Shown: piece after piece, positions 28,350-36,384 of the stretch
Layout of the letters: every line of letters starts with the position of its first letter
Numbering within the stretch: position 1 is the first letter of the stretch
Assembly: GCF_900142665.1 (NCBI RefSeq)
Contig: NZ_FRBR01000014.1
Span: 40,689 to 104,688 of the forward strand
Origin: Roseovarius pacificus
GTDB taxonomy: Bacteria; Pseudomonadota; Alphaproteobacteria; Rhodobacterales; Rhodobacteraceae
Direction: 5' to 3'
Length of the DNA stretch: 64,000 nucleotides
Notes under the pieces: generated by a model
What the model was told of the DNA's origin: nothing
Databases searched by the model: none
What the model saw: the letters and a program-made list of their open reading frames with translations, nothing else
Made by a program: the position numbers and the translations under genes

Positions 28350-29298
28350 GATCGGAGGCGACAGCACAGGTGCCATCGACGCCGACAGCACATCCCTGGT
28401 GACCGGCGATCTCGACGACACCTCGGGCAACATCTGGTCCGACACATGGTCGGTCCAGAGCGGCCCCTCCTATGGCAGCGCCAGCGTCGATCCCTCCACC
28501 GGAACATGGACCTACGATCTTGATGAAACCAACCCCGCGGTTCAGGCGCTCGATGCGGGGCAAACCCTTACCGATACTTTCGTCATACGCGTTCAGGATA
28601 CCGGCGGGAACGATACGCAGACGGTCACCATCACCATCACGGGCGTGCCCTGTTTCGTGGCGGGCACGATGATCGAAACCGCCGCCGGTCCCAGGCCGGT
28701 GGAATCGATCCGCCCCGGCGATCTGGTGATGACCCGCGACGAGAACCTGCAACCGGTCCGCTGGACCGGCCAGCGCACGGTTCACGCACCGGCCCTGGCG
28801 CAGGAAGAGCGCATGCGCCCCATACGCATCCGCAAGGGGGCGCTTGGCGCTGGCCTGCCCCGGAACGATCTCCGGGTGTCGCGCCAGCATCGGCTGCTTG
28901 TCACCGGCGCATGGGTGCGGCGGATGTGCGATGTCGACGAGGTTCTTTTGCCCGCCGTCCGCTTTCTGGGCTGGCCGGGGGTCGATCTGGCGCCGCCGGA
29001 CGGTCCGGTGTCCTACCATCACCTGCTTTTCGACCGGCACCAGATCGTTCTGGCCGAGGGCACCGCATCCGAAAGCCTGCTGCTCGGCGAAGAGGCCAGG
29101 AACACCCTGCCTCCCTACGCCCTGCTTGAAATCGAGGCGCTGTTCCCCGGACCCGATGTGCAGCGGCGCCTCGCCACCCCCGCGCGCCTCATCCCGCCAT
29201 CGCATCTGCAAAAGCGCATCGTCGAAGGCGGGCAGGCGGGCCGCGCCCTCGACACAGAGCACGATGCGCCCACCGCCCGCAAACGCCAGACCTCCTGA
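28336..29298 (+). CDS. VCBS-Hint domain protein
   Basis: A 320-residue protein with two parts. Residues about 10-103 form a VCBS-type repeat (TGAIDADSTSLVTGDLDD ... GTWTYDLDETNPAVQALD ... DTFVIRVQDTGGND). A Hint_2 autoprocessing domain follows directly from Cys106 (GVPCFVAGTMIET) with SRQHRLLV near 182-189 and DRHQIVLAEG near 233-242. There is no N-terminal signal peptide and no RTX nonapeptide repeat. VCBS proteins usually leave by type I secretion, but no such genes are present. Only three lysines occur (167, 293, 316). ATG at 28336 follows AAGGAG inside the HlyC-like gene. Confidence 0.85.
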   Translation: MGAPEIGGDSTGAIDADSTSLVTGDLDDTSGNIWSDTWSVQSGPSYGSASVDPSTGTWTYDLDETNPAVQALDAGQTLTDTFVIRVQDTGGNDTQTVTITITGVPCFVAGTMIETAAGPRPVESIRPGDLVMTRDENLQPVRWTGQRTVHAPALAQEERMRPIRIRKGALGAGLPRNDLRVSRQHRLLVTGAWVRRMCDVDEVLLPAVRFLGWPGVDLAPPDGPVSYHHLLFDRHQIVLAEGTASESLLLGEEARNTLPPYALLEIEALFPGPDVQRRLATPARLIPPSHLQKRIVEGGQAGRALDTEHDAPTARKRQTS

Positions 29299-29633
29299 GC
29301 GCCACAGCCAAAAGCGCCCGAAGGGCTCCGGTCGTCACGGGGTTTGCCCGGTCTGCGATATTTCCCCGAAGGCGCGATGCGCGGCGCGCTTATGTCTCTG
29401 TCTCGCGCGAAGAAGACACCGGACCAATCCGCAAGGCACCCCCGCGCGAACAGCGGCCAAAGGCCGCCGCGCCATCGCCTGTCCGCCCCCCGGACAGGCG
29501 ATTGGTTGGCGGTCGCGCCTCGATCCGGTCTTTTGCGGATGGGGCTGGCATAAACCGCACAGACCCTCTGTCGGGCCGCCTGCCCGCGGACATGCGATGC
29601 CGCGCCAGAACCGCCCTCGCGCAAGGCACTCCC
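29299..29633. other. 335-bp convergent intergenic region with a strong hairpin
   Basis: This lies between the ends of the VCBS-Hint and SCP-2 genes. It contains a perfect 12-bp inverted repeat (ATCGCCTGTCCG at 29474-29485, CGGACAGGCGAT at 29491-29502) with a five-C loop. Neither side has a T-run, so it may be a Rho-assisted or weak terminator. Short frames here lack ribosome binding sites and family resemblance, and I see no gene. Confidence 0.5.
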
Positions 29634-29924
29634 TCACCCCGTCAGAATGCTGCTCACCTTCAGTGCGCGCTGGGTGTTGCCTTCGACCTTCAGCTTGCCC
29701 GACATGAAGGCCATCACCGGGTTCTGTTCGCCCGACAGGATGTTGCGGAACACCGCGTCGCTGGCGATCAGCACCACGTCGGCCTCTTCGTCGCCTTCCC
29801 GTGCGCCGGTCTCGTCCAGCATGATCGCGCCCTCGCCGGTGATCACCAGCTTGGCGGTGCCCTTGATCGTGCCGCGCGCCTTGGGGGTCAGGGTGTCGAT
29901 ATAGGATTGGATGACGTCGCTCAT
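29634..29924 (-). CDS. SCP-2 sterol transfer family protein
   Basis: A 96-residue single-domain protein of the SCP-2 lipid-binding fold, with the closing motif NPVMAFMSGKLKVEGNTQRALKVSSIL typical of the family (about residues 66-92). In bacteria such proteins bind acyl chains or other hydrophobic ligands; sterol binding is not implied. The start at 29924 follows GAGG with good spacing, and the longer frame upstream lacks resemblance. It stands 171 bases after moaE, with a striking inverted repeat in that gap, and converges on the VCBS-Hint gene. Confidence 0.88.
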   Translation of the reverse strand: MSDVIQSYIDTLTPKARGTIKGTAKLVITGEGAIMLDETGAREGDEEADVVLIASDAVFRNILSGEQNPVMAFMSGKLKVEGNTQRALKVSSILTG

Positions 29925-30047
29925 GCCGGCCTCGCGTTGCGGAAATGTCCTGCGGTCAGCTTGGCGAAATCCGGGCGCGGGGCAATCGGAACCCTGCGTC
30001 AAATGGGCCGTTGTGTCCATCATGGGCGCAGATTTCCGCAAACCCCC

Positions 30048-30098
30048 TGAGTTTCGTACAAAACCCGCGTACACATCGTACAAAACGTACGAAACTCA
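30048..30098. promoter_or_regulatory. inverted repeat cluster with four CGTAC cores
   Basis: Perfect 12-bp arms TGAGTTTCGTAC (30048-30059) and GTACGAAACTCA (30087-30098) enclose 27 bases that repeat the same core: TCGTACAAAAC occurs twice as a direct repeat (30054-30064 and 30076-30086) and CGTAC also appears between. The right arm covers the moaE stop. It lies 120-175 bases upstream of the SCP-2 start, so it could be an operator for that gene or a 3' structure of moaE. Not a typical terminator, since there is no T-run. Confidence 0.5.
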
Positions 30099-30539
30099 CC
30101 ACCGGCTCAGCGCGTCCTCGTCCTCGTCCCTGGCCGCCACCCAATCGACCGAGTCGCCGCCGACTTCCTTTTTCCAGAACGGGGCGCGGGATTTCAGGAA
30201 ATCCATAAGGAATTCAGCCCCTTGGAAGGCATCCGCCCGGTGTGGGGCAGAGGTGGCGACCATCATGATCACCTCGTCCGGCTGCAACCGCCCATAGCGA
30301 TGGATGACCAGAATATCGCCCAGATTCCAACGGCTTAGCGCCTCTGCGGCGATCTTTTCGATCGCCTTTTCGGTCATGCCGGGGTAGTGCTCGATCTTCA
30401 TGGCATCCAACCCGCCATCGTTAAGATCGCGCACGATGCCCGTGAACGTCACCAGCGCCCCCATCCCCGATTGTTTCGCGGCAAAGGCATTGGCCTCGGC
30501 GCCCAGATCGAACGGCGCGTCCTGAACCCGGATATCCAC
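30096..30539 (-). CDS. moaE: molybdopterin synthase catalytic subunit MoaE
   Basis: A 147-residue large subunit of molybdopterin synthase, which with MoaD adds the two dithiolene sulfurs to precursor Z. MoaE features visible are GALVTFTGIVRD, the EHYPGMTEK segment, GDILVIHRYGRLQPDEVIMMVATSAPHR and the conserved FLKSRAPFWKKE with the catalytic lysines. The start is GTG at 30539, two bases after the moaD stop, so the pair is translated together. Identification is secure. Confidence 0.96.
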   Translation of the reverse strand: MDIRVQDAPFDLGAEANAFAAKQSGMGALVTFTGIVRDLNDGGLDAMKIEHYPGMTEKAIEKIAAEALSRWNLGDILVIHRYGRLQPDEVIMMVATSAPHRADAFQGAEFLMDFLKSRAPFWKKEVGGDSVDWVAARDEDEDALSRW

Positions 30540-30541
30540 GC

Positions 30542-30787
30542 TTAACCCCCCGTCATTGGGGGAAAAAACGCCACTTCGCGCACACCGTTCAGCGGCGCGT
30601 CGAAATCGGCCAGTTCCTGATCCACGGCCACCCGCAGCGCGTCCAGATCGGCAAAGGCGGCGGCGTACCGCTCTTCCTTCTCGCGCAGTTCGTTAACCAG
30701 TTCGCGCACCGTCGCGGCGCCGGTCTCCACCCGATCCTTCGGATGCCCAACCCGCTCCCGCACCCATGCGAAATACAGTACATCCAT
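30542..30787 (-). CDS. moaD: molybdopterin synthase sulfur carrier MoaD
   Basis: An 81-residue ubiquitin-fold sulfur carrier. It starts MDVLYFAWVRERVG and ends with the essential Gly-Gly (VAFFPPMTGG), whose terminal carboxylate is thiocarboxylated by a MoeB-type enzyme. The helical middle, rich in Arg and Glu, matches the family. It is three bases downstream of pgsA and two upstream of moaE, in the pgsA-moaD-moaE order common in this lineage. Confidence 0.95.
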   Translation of the reverse strand: MDVLYFAWVRERVGHPKDRVETGAATVRELVNELREKEERYAAAFADLDALRVAVDQELADFDAPLNGVREVAFFPPMTGG

Positions 30788-30790
30788 GTC

Positions 30791-31372
30791 TCAATCCTTC
30801 AGGTAAGGCATTGATTTCTTGAAGTAATCTATGCCTGTGATCAACGTGAGCGCGGCGGCGATCCACAAGATCCACAGCCCCGCATGGCCCAGCATCACCG
30901 TAATCCGCGCCATAGCCCCGATATAGTGCTCGGCCACGCCTTGTCCAAAAAGCACAGCAATTGCAATCATTTGCGCGGTCGTTTTCCACTTGGCCAGCTT
31001 CGTGACCCTGAGCGTCCCCGCCGTATCGCCCAAAAACTCACGCAACCCGCTGACAAACACCTCGCGAAACAGAATCACCGTCGCCGGCAACACCAGCCAG
31101 GGCGACATGCTGGAATACCCAACGATCACCATCAGCGCGATCACCACCATCGCCTTGTCGGCAATCGGGTCCAGCATCGTGCCAAGTTTTGTTGTTTGTT
31201 TCCAAGCCCTTGCAAGATACCCATCGAACCAGTCCGTGATCGCAGCGCCGATGAACAGCACCAGCGCGAACCAGTCGGCCCAGGGGCGGTGGAAATACAG
31301 AAACATCACCGCCACGGCGGGCGCCGCCAAAAGCCGCAAGGCCGTCAGGATATTGGGTACGGTCCAGATCAT
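30791..31372 (-). CDS. pgsA: CDP-diacylglycerol-glycerol-3-phosphate 3-phosphatidyltransferase
   Basis: A 193-residue inner-membrane enzyme making phosphatidylglycerophosphate, the committed step to PG and cardiolipin. It begins WTVPNILTALRLLAAP and contains the CDP-alcohol phosphotransferase signature, visible as TDWFDGYLARAWKQTTKLGTML, continuing to an LDPIADK motif, with four or more membrane segments. It precedes moaD by three bases. In related genomes uvrC often lies directly upstream; here three unrelated genes intervene. Confidence 0.95.
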   Translation of the reverse strand: MIWTVPNILTALRLLAAPAVAVMFLYFHRPWADWFALVLFIGAAITDWFDGYLARAWKQTTKLGTMLDPIADKAMVVIALMVIVGYSSMSPWLVLPATVILFREVFVSGLREFLGDTAGTLRVTKLAKWKTTAQMIAIAVLFGQGVAEHYIGAMARITVMLGHAGLWILWIAAALTLITGIDYFKKSMPYLKD

Positions 31373-31421
31373 GGCCCTGTTCTAGCCGCTGACCGCCCCG
31401 AGGGAAAGGACTCAAAACCGC

Positions 31422-32183
31422 TCAGAACGCACTCAGCCGCCGGGTGGTTTCCGGGTCCATGAATCCGGCCACGGTGGCATCGGTTTCCAATTGCAGCGCG
31501 CGGTGCAGGTCGGGCAGGGCGGCGGCGTTCAACACCCGTTTCATGGCGCGTACCGACAGCGGCGGCAGATCGGCAAGGCGCTGCGCGGTATCCTGTGCGG
31601 CGCTCATAAGATCTTGGTCCGGAACGGTTTTCCACGCCAGCCCGATACGAAGCAACTCGTCGGCGTCGTAACGATCCCCGAAAAACAGCATCTCGCGCGC
31701 CTTGTTCAGCCCCACCAGAGCAGGCAGCAAAGACGTGACCGCGCCGGTCACGAACAGGTTCAGGGAGACCTCGGGAAAGAACCCGCGCGCCGATTGCGCC
31801 CAGATCGGAAAGTCGCAGTTGATCGCCCATTCAAACCCGCCGCCCACGGCCCAGCCGTTGATCGCGCCGACAACCGGCTTGGCGCCAAGGGTGATCGCAT
31901 GGGTCGCTCTCTGGATCGCCTGCACCAGATCGCGGGCCTCTTCCTCGGTCTCGGGGTGGACATGTTCGCGCCGGTCGTCGCCCGCACAGAATGCCTTGCC
32001 TGCCCCGGTGAAGATCATTGCCCGTGTCGCCGGGTCGGCATTGGCCTCCTCGAACGCCCGCGCGACATCGTCGATCAGCTGCCGGTTCATCGCGTTCAGG
32101 CTGCCGGGCCGGTTGAGGGTGATCGTGCGAACGCCGTTTTCGCCCAATTCGCTCAGGACGGTGTCATAGGTGAAATCGGTCAT
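31422..32183 (-). CDS. enoyl-CoA hydratase/isomerase family protein
   Basis: A 253-residue crotonase-fold enzyme acting on acyl-CoA. The oxyanion-hole segments are AFCAGDDRREH (near 65-75) and GWAVGGGFEWAINCDF (near 109-124). The catalytic Glu positions of classical enoyl-CoA hydratase are not obvious, so it could be a hydratase, isomerase or thioesterase-like member. It overlaps the ligase gene by four bases (ATGA at 32180-32183), forming a TetR-ligase-hydratase unit that suggests catabolism of an aromatic or other carboxylic acid. Confidence 0.85.
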   Translation of the reverse strand: MTDFTYDTVLSELGENGVRTITLNRPGSLNAMNRQLIDDVARAFEEANADPATRAMIFTGAGKAFCAGDDRREHVHPETEEEARDLVQAIQRATHAITLGAKPVVGAINGWAVGGGFEWAINCDFPIWAQSARGFFPEVSLNLFVTGAVTSLLPALVGLNKAREMLFFGDRYDADELLRIGLAWKTVPDQDLMSAAQDTAQRLADLPPLSVRAMKRVLNAAALPDLHRALQLETDATVAGFMDPETTRRLSAF

Positions 32184-33484
32184 CGGTACTCCCTTATCAC
32201 GCGCTTGGTCTTGCCTTCGGTCAATTCGAAACTGCCCGCGGGCAGCAGGGTCACGCGGGCAGTCGCGCCCAGCTTGGCTTTGATCGCGGCCGACACACGC
32301 TCGGCCAGTCCGGTATCCTCGGCTTGCCCCTTGGCCAGCTCCGCCTGTACCGGCAGGCTGTCATAGGGTGGCGGGGTGTCCAGATGGATGCGGTAATCGC
32401 CCGACAACTCGTTGAATTCGTTCAGAACGGCGGCGACCATCGTGGGAAACAGGTTCAGCCCGCGCACCACCACCATGTCATCCGAGCGCCCCACCACCCG
32501 GAACCGGAAACCGGTGCAGCCACAGCGGCATGGTTCGGTTTCGTCGACCGTGATGATATCGCCGGTGCGGAACCGCACCAGCGGCTGACACTCGCGCGCC
32601 AGATGGGTCAGCACCATTTCGCCCGTCTGGCCGGGCTCAAGCGGCAGGGGCGTGGCGGTGTCCGGGTCGATCAGTTCGACATGCAGCACATCGGCGGCCA
32701 TGAAATGCAGCCGCGTATCGTGTTCGCACTGCGCCGCAAAATTGCAGAACACATCGGACACGCCGTAATTGGCATTGCGCGGCTCCATCCCCCAGACATC
32801 GCGCAGCCGCTGGCGAAAGGCCGGGTCGTCCAGCCCGGCCTCGCCGCCGAACAGGCCCAGCTTCAGCCCCAGATCGCGCGGGGTGAGACCCGGAAACTTC
32901 TGTTCGATCACACGTTCCAGAACCGCCGGATAGGACGGCGTGCAGGAGATCGCGGTGATCCCCACCTCCTGAATGGTGCGCACCAGCAGTTCGGTCGATC
33001 CGACACCAAAAGGCACCACCATCGCGCCGGTCGCCTGCAAGGTCATGTGATCGGTCAACCCGCCCATCCACATCTGGTAGTTCAGGCAATGCACCACCGT
33101 ATGATCGGGCGTCAGCCCCGCCGAAGCCTGACAGCGCCCGCCGACCGTTTCGGTGATGGCGCAATCACGCTCCGACAGCGCCAGGTTCATCGCCTGCCCC
33201 GTGGTGCCCGATGTCCGGTGCAGGCGCACCGCCTGCCGCACACCCGAGGCCAGGTAGTTGCCATAAGGCGGGTGGTCTGCCTGCGAAATGCGCAACTGCG
33301 CCTTGTCCGAAAGGGGCAGTTCCGGCAGGTCGCGCAAATCCTCGGGCGGGGTCCGGCCCTGCCACAAGTCGCGGTAAAACTCCGAATTTTCCATCACATA
33401 GGCCCGTTGGCGCGCCCAAGCCTGTTGCCGGTGGGCGGCCAGATCGTCGGGGTCCATACGGTGCGCGTTGTCGATCAGGCTCAT
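32180..33484 (-). CDS. phenylacetate-CoA ligase-like (PaaK family) AMP-binding protein
   Basis: A 434-residue acyl-CoA ligase of the PaaK type, shorter than general AMP ligases. It has the phosphate-loop-like LHRTSGTTGQAMNLALSE near residues 88-105, GLFGGEAGLDD, NYGVSDVFCNF, and the RTGDIITVDE motif near 288-297; CRCGCTGFRFRVVGRSDDM follows, the typical Cys-rich turn into the mobile domain with NLFPTMV. It activates an aryl or related acid with ATP and CoA; phenylacetate is only one option. ATG at 33484 overlaps the TetR stop by three bases. The longer upstream frame runs inside tetR and is spurious. Confidence 0.87.
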   Translation of the reverse strand: MSLIDNAHRMDPDDLAAHRQQAWARQRAYVMENSEFYRDLWQGRTPPEDLRDLPELPLSDKAQLRISQADHPPYGNYLASGVRQAVRLHRTSGTTGQAMNLALSERDCAITETVGGRCQASAGLTPDHTVVHCLNYQMWMGGLTDHMTLQATGAMVVPFGVGSTELLVRTIQEVGITAISCTPSYPAVLERVIEQKFPGLTPRDLGLKLGLFGGEAGLDDPAFRQRLRDVWGMEPRNANYGVSDVFCNFAAQCEHDTRLHFMAADVLHVELIDPDTATPLPLEPGQTGEMVLTHLARECQPLVRFRTGDIITVDETEPCRCGCTGFRFRVVGRSDDMVVVRGLNLFPTMVAAVLNEFNELSGDYRIHLDTPPPYDSLPVQAELAKGQAEDTGLAERVSAAIKAKLGATARVTLLPAGSFELTEGKTKRVIREYR

Positions 33485-34155
33485 GGTTCCAGTCCCCTTT
33501 CCCAGATCAGGCTCAGCGTTTCGATCACCGCGTCGCGGCTGGCCGAAACCGCAACGACCCCCGGTTCGCGGGACAGGAACAGGCTGGACAGGTAGTGATC
33601 CACCATCCCGCCAAGGGCATAGGCCCTGCGCCACAACTCGTCCCCGGTGACGGTGCGGCCTTCTTGTTCCAGCCGCCGTTGCATGGCGCCGACGACGGTT
33701 TCCAGCCAATCGCGGTTCAGCCGATGAAAGGCGGCACGCGCTTCGGGGAAGGTATCGAGGTGATGCACGAGGCAACGCATCAGGCCCTGGTTCTGTTCGA
33801 ACATCACCGCATAGGCGCGGGTCGCGGCGCGTATGCGATCCTGTGGAGTGTCATGTCCGGCCGCCAGCATCCGGCCCTGCAAATGCGCTACGAAGCCCAG
33901 CAACAGATCGGCCAGCAGCGCGTCACGATCCGGGAAATAGATGTAGAACGTGCCATGCGCGATGCCCGCGGCCTTGCAGATCGCGCCGATGGTCACGTCC
34001 TGCGGCGGGGTGCGGTCCAGCACGTTGCAAGCCGCCATCATGATCTGCGCGCGGGTGCGTTCGCCCTTGGGCTTGTCCTGCGCTCGCTCGGCCAAAAGTG
34101 TGGCATGCGTATCGGGCAGGGGGGTGGTGTCAGCGGTAGGTGCTGTGAGCGTCAT
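33481..34155 (-). CDS. TetR/AcrR family transcriptional regulator
   Basis: A 224-residue repressor. The helix-turn-helix domain runs from about residue 33 to 80 with RTRAQIMMAACNVLDRTPPQ and GAICKAAGIAHGTFYIYFPDRDALL, typical of TetR; the rest is the ligand-binding domain. The start is placed at ATG 34155, with AAGG six bases upstream; an in-frame ATG at 34191 would lie beyond a palindrome that looks like its own operator. It begins the TetR-ligase-hydratase operon and probably senses the acid or its CoA ester. Confidence 0.9.
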   Translation of the reverse strand: MTLTAPTADTTPLPDTHATLLAERAQDKPKGERTRAQIMMAACNVLDRTPPQDVTIGAICKAAGIAHGTFYIYFPDRDALLADLLLGFVAHLQGRMLAAGHDTPQDRIRAATRAYAVMFEQNQGLMRCLVHHLDTFPEARAAFHRLNRDWLETVVGAMQRRLEQEGRTVTGDELWRRAYALGGMVDHYLSSLFLSREPGVVAVSASRDAVIETLSLIWERGLEP

Positions 34156-34172
34156 GGTCTGCCTTAAATATA

Positions 34173-34188
34173 AACATGACATCATGTT
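34173..34188. promoter_or_regulatory. probable autoregulatory TetR operator
   Basis: AACATGA-CA-TCATGTT, an inverted repeat with perfect 7-bp arms, 18 bases upstream of the tetR ATG in an AT-rich promoter region. On the minus strand a TTGACT hexamer lies about 20 bases upstream of it and could be the -35, which would place the palindrome over the core promoter. This is the usual layout for TetR autorepression. Confidence 0.65.
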
Positions 34189-34225
34189 CATAAAAATTAT
34201 CTACAAGTCAATATGGTAAAATTCA

Positions 34226-36094
34226 TCAACCCTTTTCGTGGAAGAAATCATAGATTTTCTGCGCCAGCCCTTCAGACACGCCGTCGACGGCCTTGAGATC
34301 GGCCAGGTTGGCGCGGCTCACGGCCTTGGCGCTGCCGAAATGGGTCAGCAAAGCGCGCTTGCGCGCCGCGCCCACGCCGGGCACTTCGTCCAGCGGGGTC
34401 GCGCCCACGGCCTTGGCTCGTTTGGCGCGGTGCGTGCCGATGGCGAACCTGTGCGCCTCGTCGCGCAGGCGTTGGATGAAATACAACACCGGGTCGTTGT
34501 GGCGCAGCGCCTTGGGCCGCTGACCGGTGCGGTGGAACTCTTCCTTGCCATGGTCGCGGTCCACGCCCTTGGCGACACCCACCATCGGGATGTCGGTTAC
34601 GCCCATGTCGCGCATGATCTGCGCCACGGCGCTGACCTGCCCCGCACCGCCATCGATCAGCAGAAGGTCGGGCCAATGCCCCTGTTCGCGGTCCGGGTCT
34701 TCCTTGAGCAACCGTTTGAAGCGCCGCGTCAGCACCTCTTTCATCATGCCGAAATCGTCACCGGGGGTCAGGTCGTCGCCCCTGATGTTGAACTTGCGAT
34801 ACTGGTTCTTCATGAACCCGTCCGGGCCGGCCACGATCATCGCGCCCACGGCGTTGGTGCCCTGAATATGGCTGTTGTCATACACCTCGATCCGCTGCGG
34901 CGGGCCGGGCAGATCGAAGGCCTCGGCCAGCCCTTTCAGCAGTTTCGCCTGCGTGGCGGTTTCCGACATCTTGCGCGCAAGGCTCTCGCGGGCATTGCGC
35001 AGGGCGGCATCCACCAGCTCGGCCTTCTCGCCGCGTTTGGGCACCAGCAACTCCACCTTGCGCCCCAGCTTGCCGGTCAGGGCCTTTGTCATCAGGTCGG
35101 CGTTTTCGATGCCATGCGACAGGATCAATTGCCGCGCGGGCTCCTTGCTGTCGTAGAACTGGCCGATGAAGGCCTCCAGCACTTCGGCCTCTTCCACATC
35201 GGCACCGACGCGGGGATAGAAATCGCGGTTGCCCCAGTTCTGCCCGGCGCGGATGAAGAACACCTGCACACAGGCCTGCCCGTTTTCCAGATGCAGCGCC
35301 AGAATGTCGGCCTCGGTCACCGTGCGGGGGTTGATGCCCTGCGCCGTCTGCACCTGCGTCATTGCCTTGATCCGGTCGCGCAGGGCCGCCGCGCGTTCGA
35401 ACTCCATCGCGTCCGAGGCCTTGGACATCTCGGTTTTCAGTTTGTTCTGAATCTCGGTCGAGCGACCGGACAGAAACCGCTCGGCATCCTTCACCGCGGC
35501 GTTGTACTCTTCCTGGCTGATATACCCCACGCAAGGCGCGGTGCAGCGCTTGATCTGGTATTGCAGGCAGGGGCGGGTGCGGCTTTCGAACTGCGTGTCG
35601 GTGCAATTGCGCAACTGGAACGCGCGCTGCAACTGCGCCAGCGTCCGGTTCACTGCGCTCGCGCTGGCGAAGGGGCCATAGTAATGGCCTTTCTCCTTCT
35701 TCGCGCCGCGATGTTTCTTGATCATCGGAAAATCATGCGCGGTGACAAGGATATTGGGGAAACTCTTGTCGTCGCGCAGCAGCACGTTGTAGCGCGGTTT
35801 GAGCTGCTTGATCAGGTTCTGTTCCAGCAACAGCGCCTCGGTTTCCGTGCGCGTGGTCAGGAACATCATCGAGGCGGTTTCGCTGATCATCCGTGCGATC
35901 CGCGGCGTGTGCCCCGTGGGTCGGGCATAGCTGGATACGCGGGCGCGCAAATTCCGCGCCTTGCCCACATATAGCACCCGCGCCTGGGCATCGAGCATAC
36001 GATACACCCCCGGCGACGCATCCAGCGTTCGCAGGTAGGAATGGATCACCTTGTGTCCGGTTTTTGGGGGGCTGTCTGTGGGCTGCTCGGACAT
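34226..36094 (-). CDS. uvrC: excinuclease ABC subunit C
   Basis: A 622-residue nucleotide-excision-repair nuclease. The GIY-YIG domain is at the N-terminus ([23 protein letters not shown], residues about 28-50) and makes the 3' incision. A UVR motif near 215-250 contacts UvrB, and the RNase H-like domain with [19 protein letters not shown] and [11 protein letters not shown] makes the 5' incision. Tandem helix-hairpin-helix motifs close the protein ([21 protein letters not shown]). Length is normal. It is preceded by a 290-bp AT-rich gap. Confidence 0.97.
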   Translation of the reverse strand: MSEQPTDSPPKTGHKVIHSYLRTLDASPGVYRMLDAQARVLYVGKARNLRARVSSYARPTGHTPRIARMISETASMMFLTTRTETEALLLEQNLIKQLKPRYNVLLRDDKSFPNILVTAHDFPMIKKHRGAKKEKGHYYGPFASASAVNRTLAQLQRAFQLRNCTDTQFESRTRPCLQYQIKRCTAPCVGYISQEEYNAAVKDAERFLSGRSTEIQNKLKTEMSKASDAMEFERAAALRDRIKAMTQVQTAQGINPRTVTEADILALHLENGQACVQVFFIRAGQNWGNRDFYPRVGADVEEAEVLEAFIGQFYDSKEPARQLILSHGIENADLMTKALTGKLGRKVELLVPKRGEKAELVDAALRNARESLARKMSETATQAKLLKGLAEAFDLPGPPQRIEVYDNSHIQGTNAVGAMIVAGPDGFMKNQYRKFNIRGDDLTPGDDFGMMKEVLTRRFKRLLKEDPDREQGHWPDLLLIDGGAGQVSAVAQIMRDMGVTDIPMVGVAKGVDRDHGKEEFHRTGQRPKALRHNDPVLYFIQRLRDEAHRFAIGTHRAKRAKAVGATPLDEVPGVGAARKRALLTHFGSAKAVSRANLADLKAVDGVSEGLAQKIYDFFHEKG

Positions 36095-36384
36095 ATGCGT
36101 TAAGATATGATTCTCGGGGCTGGCTGCAATCTTATTGCGCTACAGGCAAGAGGAAACCTGTCCACGATTCTTGTGGATAACTTTGGGGGCAAGTTTCGGG
36201 GACGGGAAAATTTCCCTTGTTTTAAGGGGGGTTCTTCGATCTGCATAAAATTTAGGCGGTATTTTAACCTTTTGAAAACAAACGCAAAAAACATCCAGTG
36301 CCTGCAAAATGTTGAAAACAAAGGGCTTTTTGTAACGCTGAGGTAACGGTTCTGCGACAAGTGTACAAGTTGACGCGGGGATAA
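36095..36384. other. AT-rich intergenic region with a perfect DnaA box
   Basis: These 290 bases between uvrC and the SDR gene are markedly richer in A and T than the rest of the window, with several A- and T-runs (36180-36350). TGTGGATAA at 36172-36180 is a perfect DnaA box on the complementary strand (TTATCCACA); a poor second match is near 36159. The uvrC promoter must lie at the left end. A 79-codon plus-strand frame here has no ribosome binding site or resemblance and is not called. Regulatory or structural role unknown. Confidence 0.45.

Noticed and set aside
29299..29633. small frames in the VCBS-Hint/SCP-2 gap
   Set aside because: Several frames of 60-100 codons on both strands, none with a ribosome binding site or recognisable pattern.
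36107..36346. 79-codon frame in the AT-rich gap
   Set aside because: No ribosome binding site, overlaps the uvrC promoter area and shows no family features.
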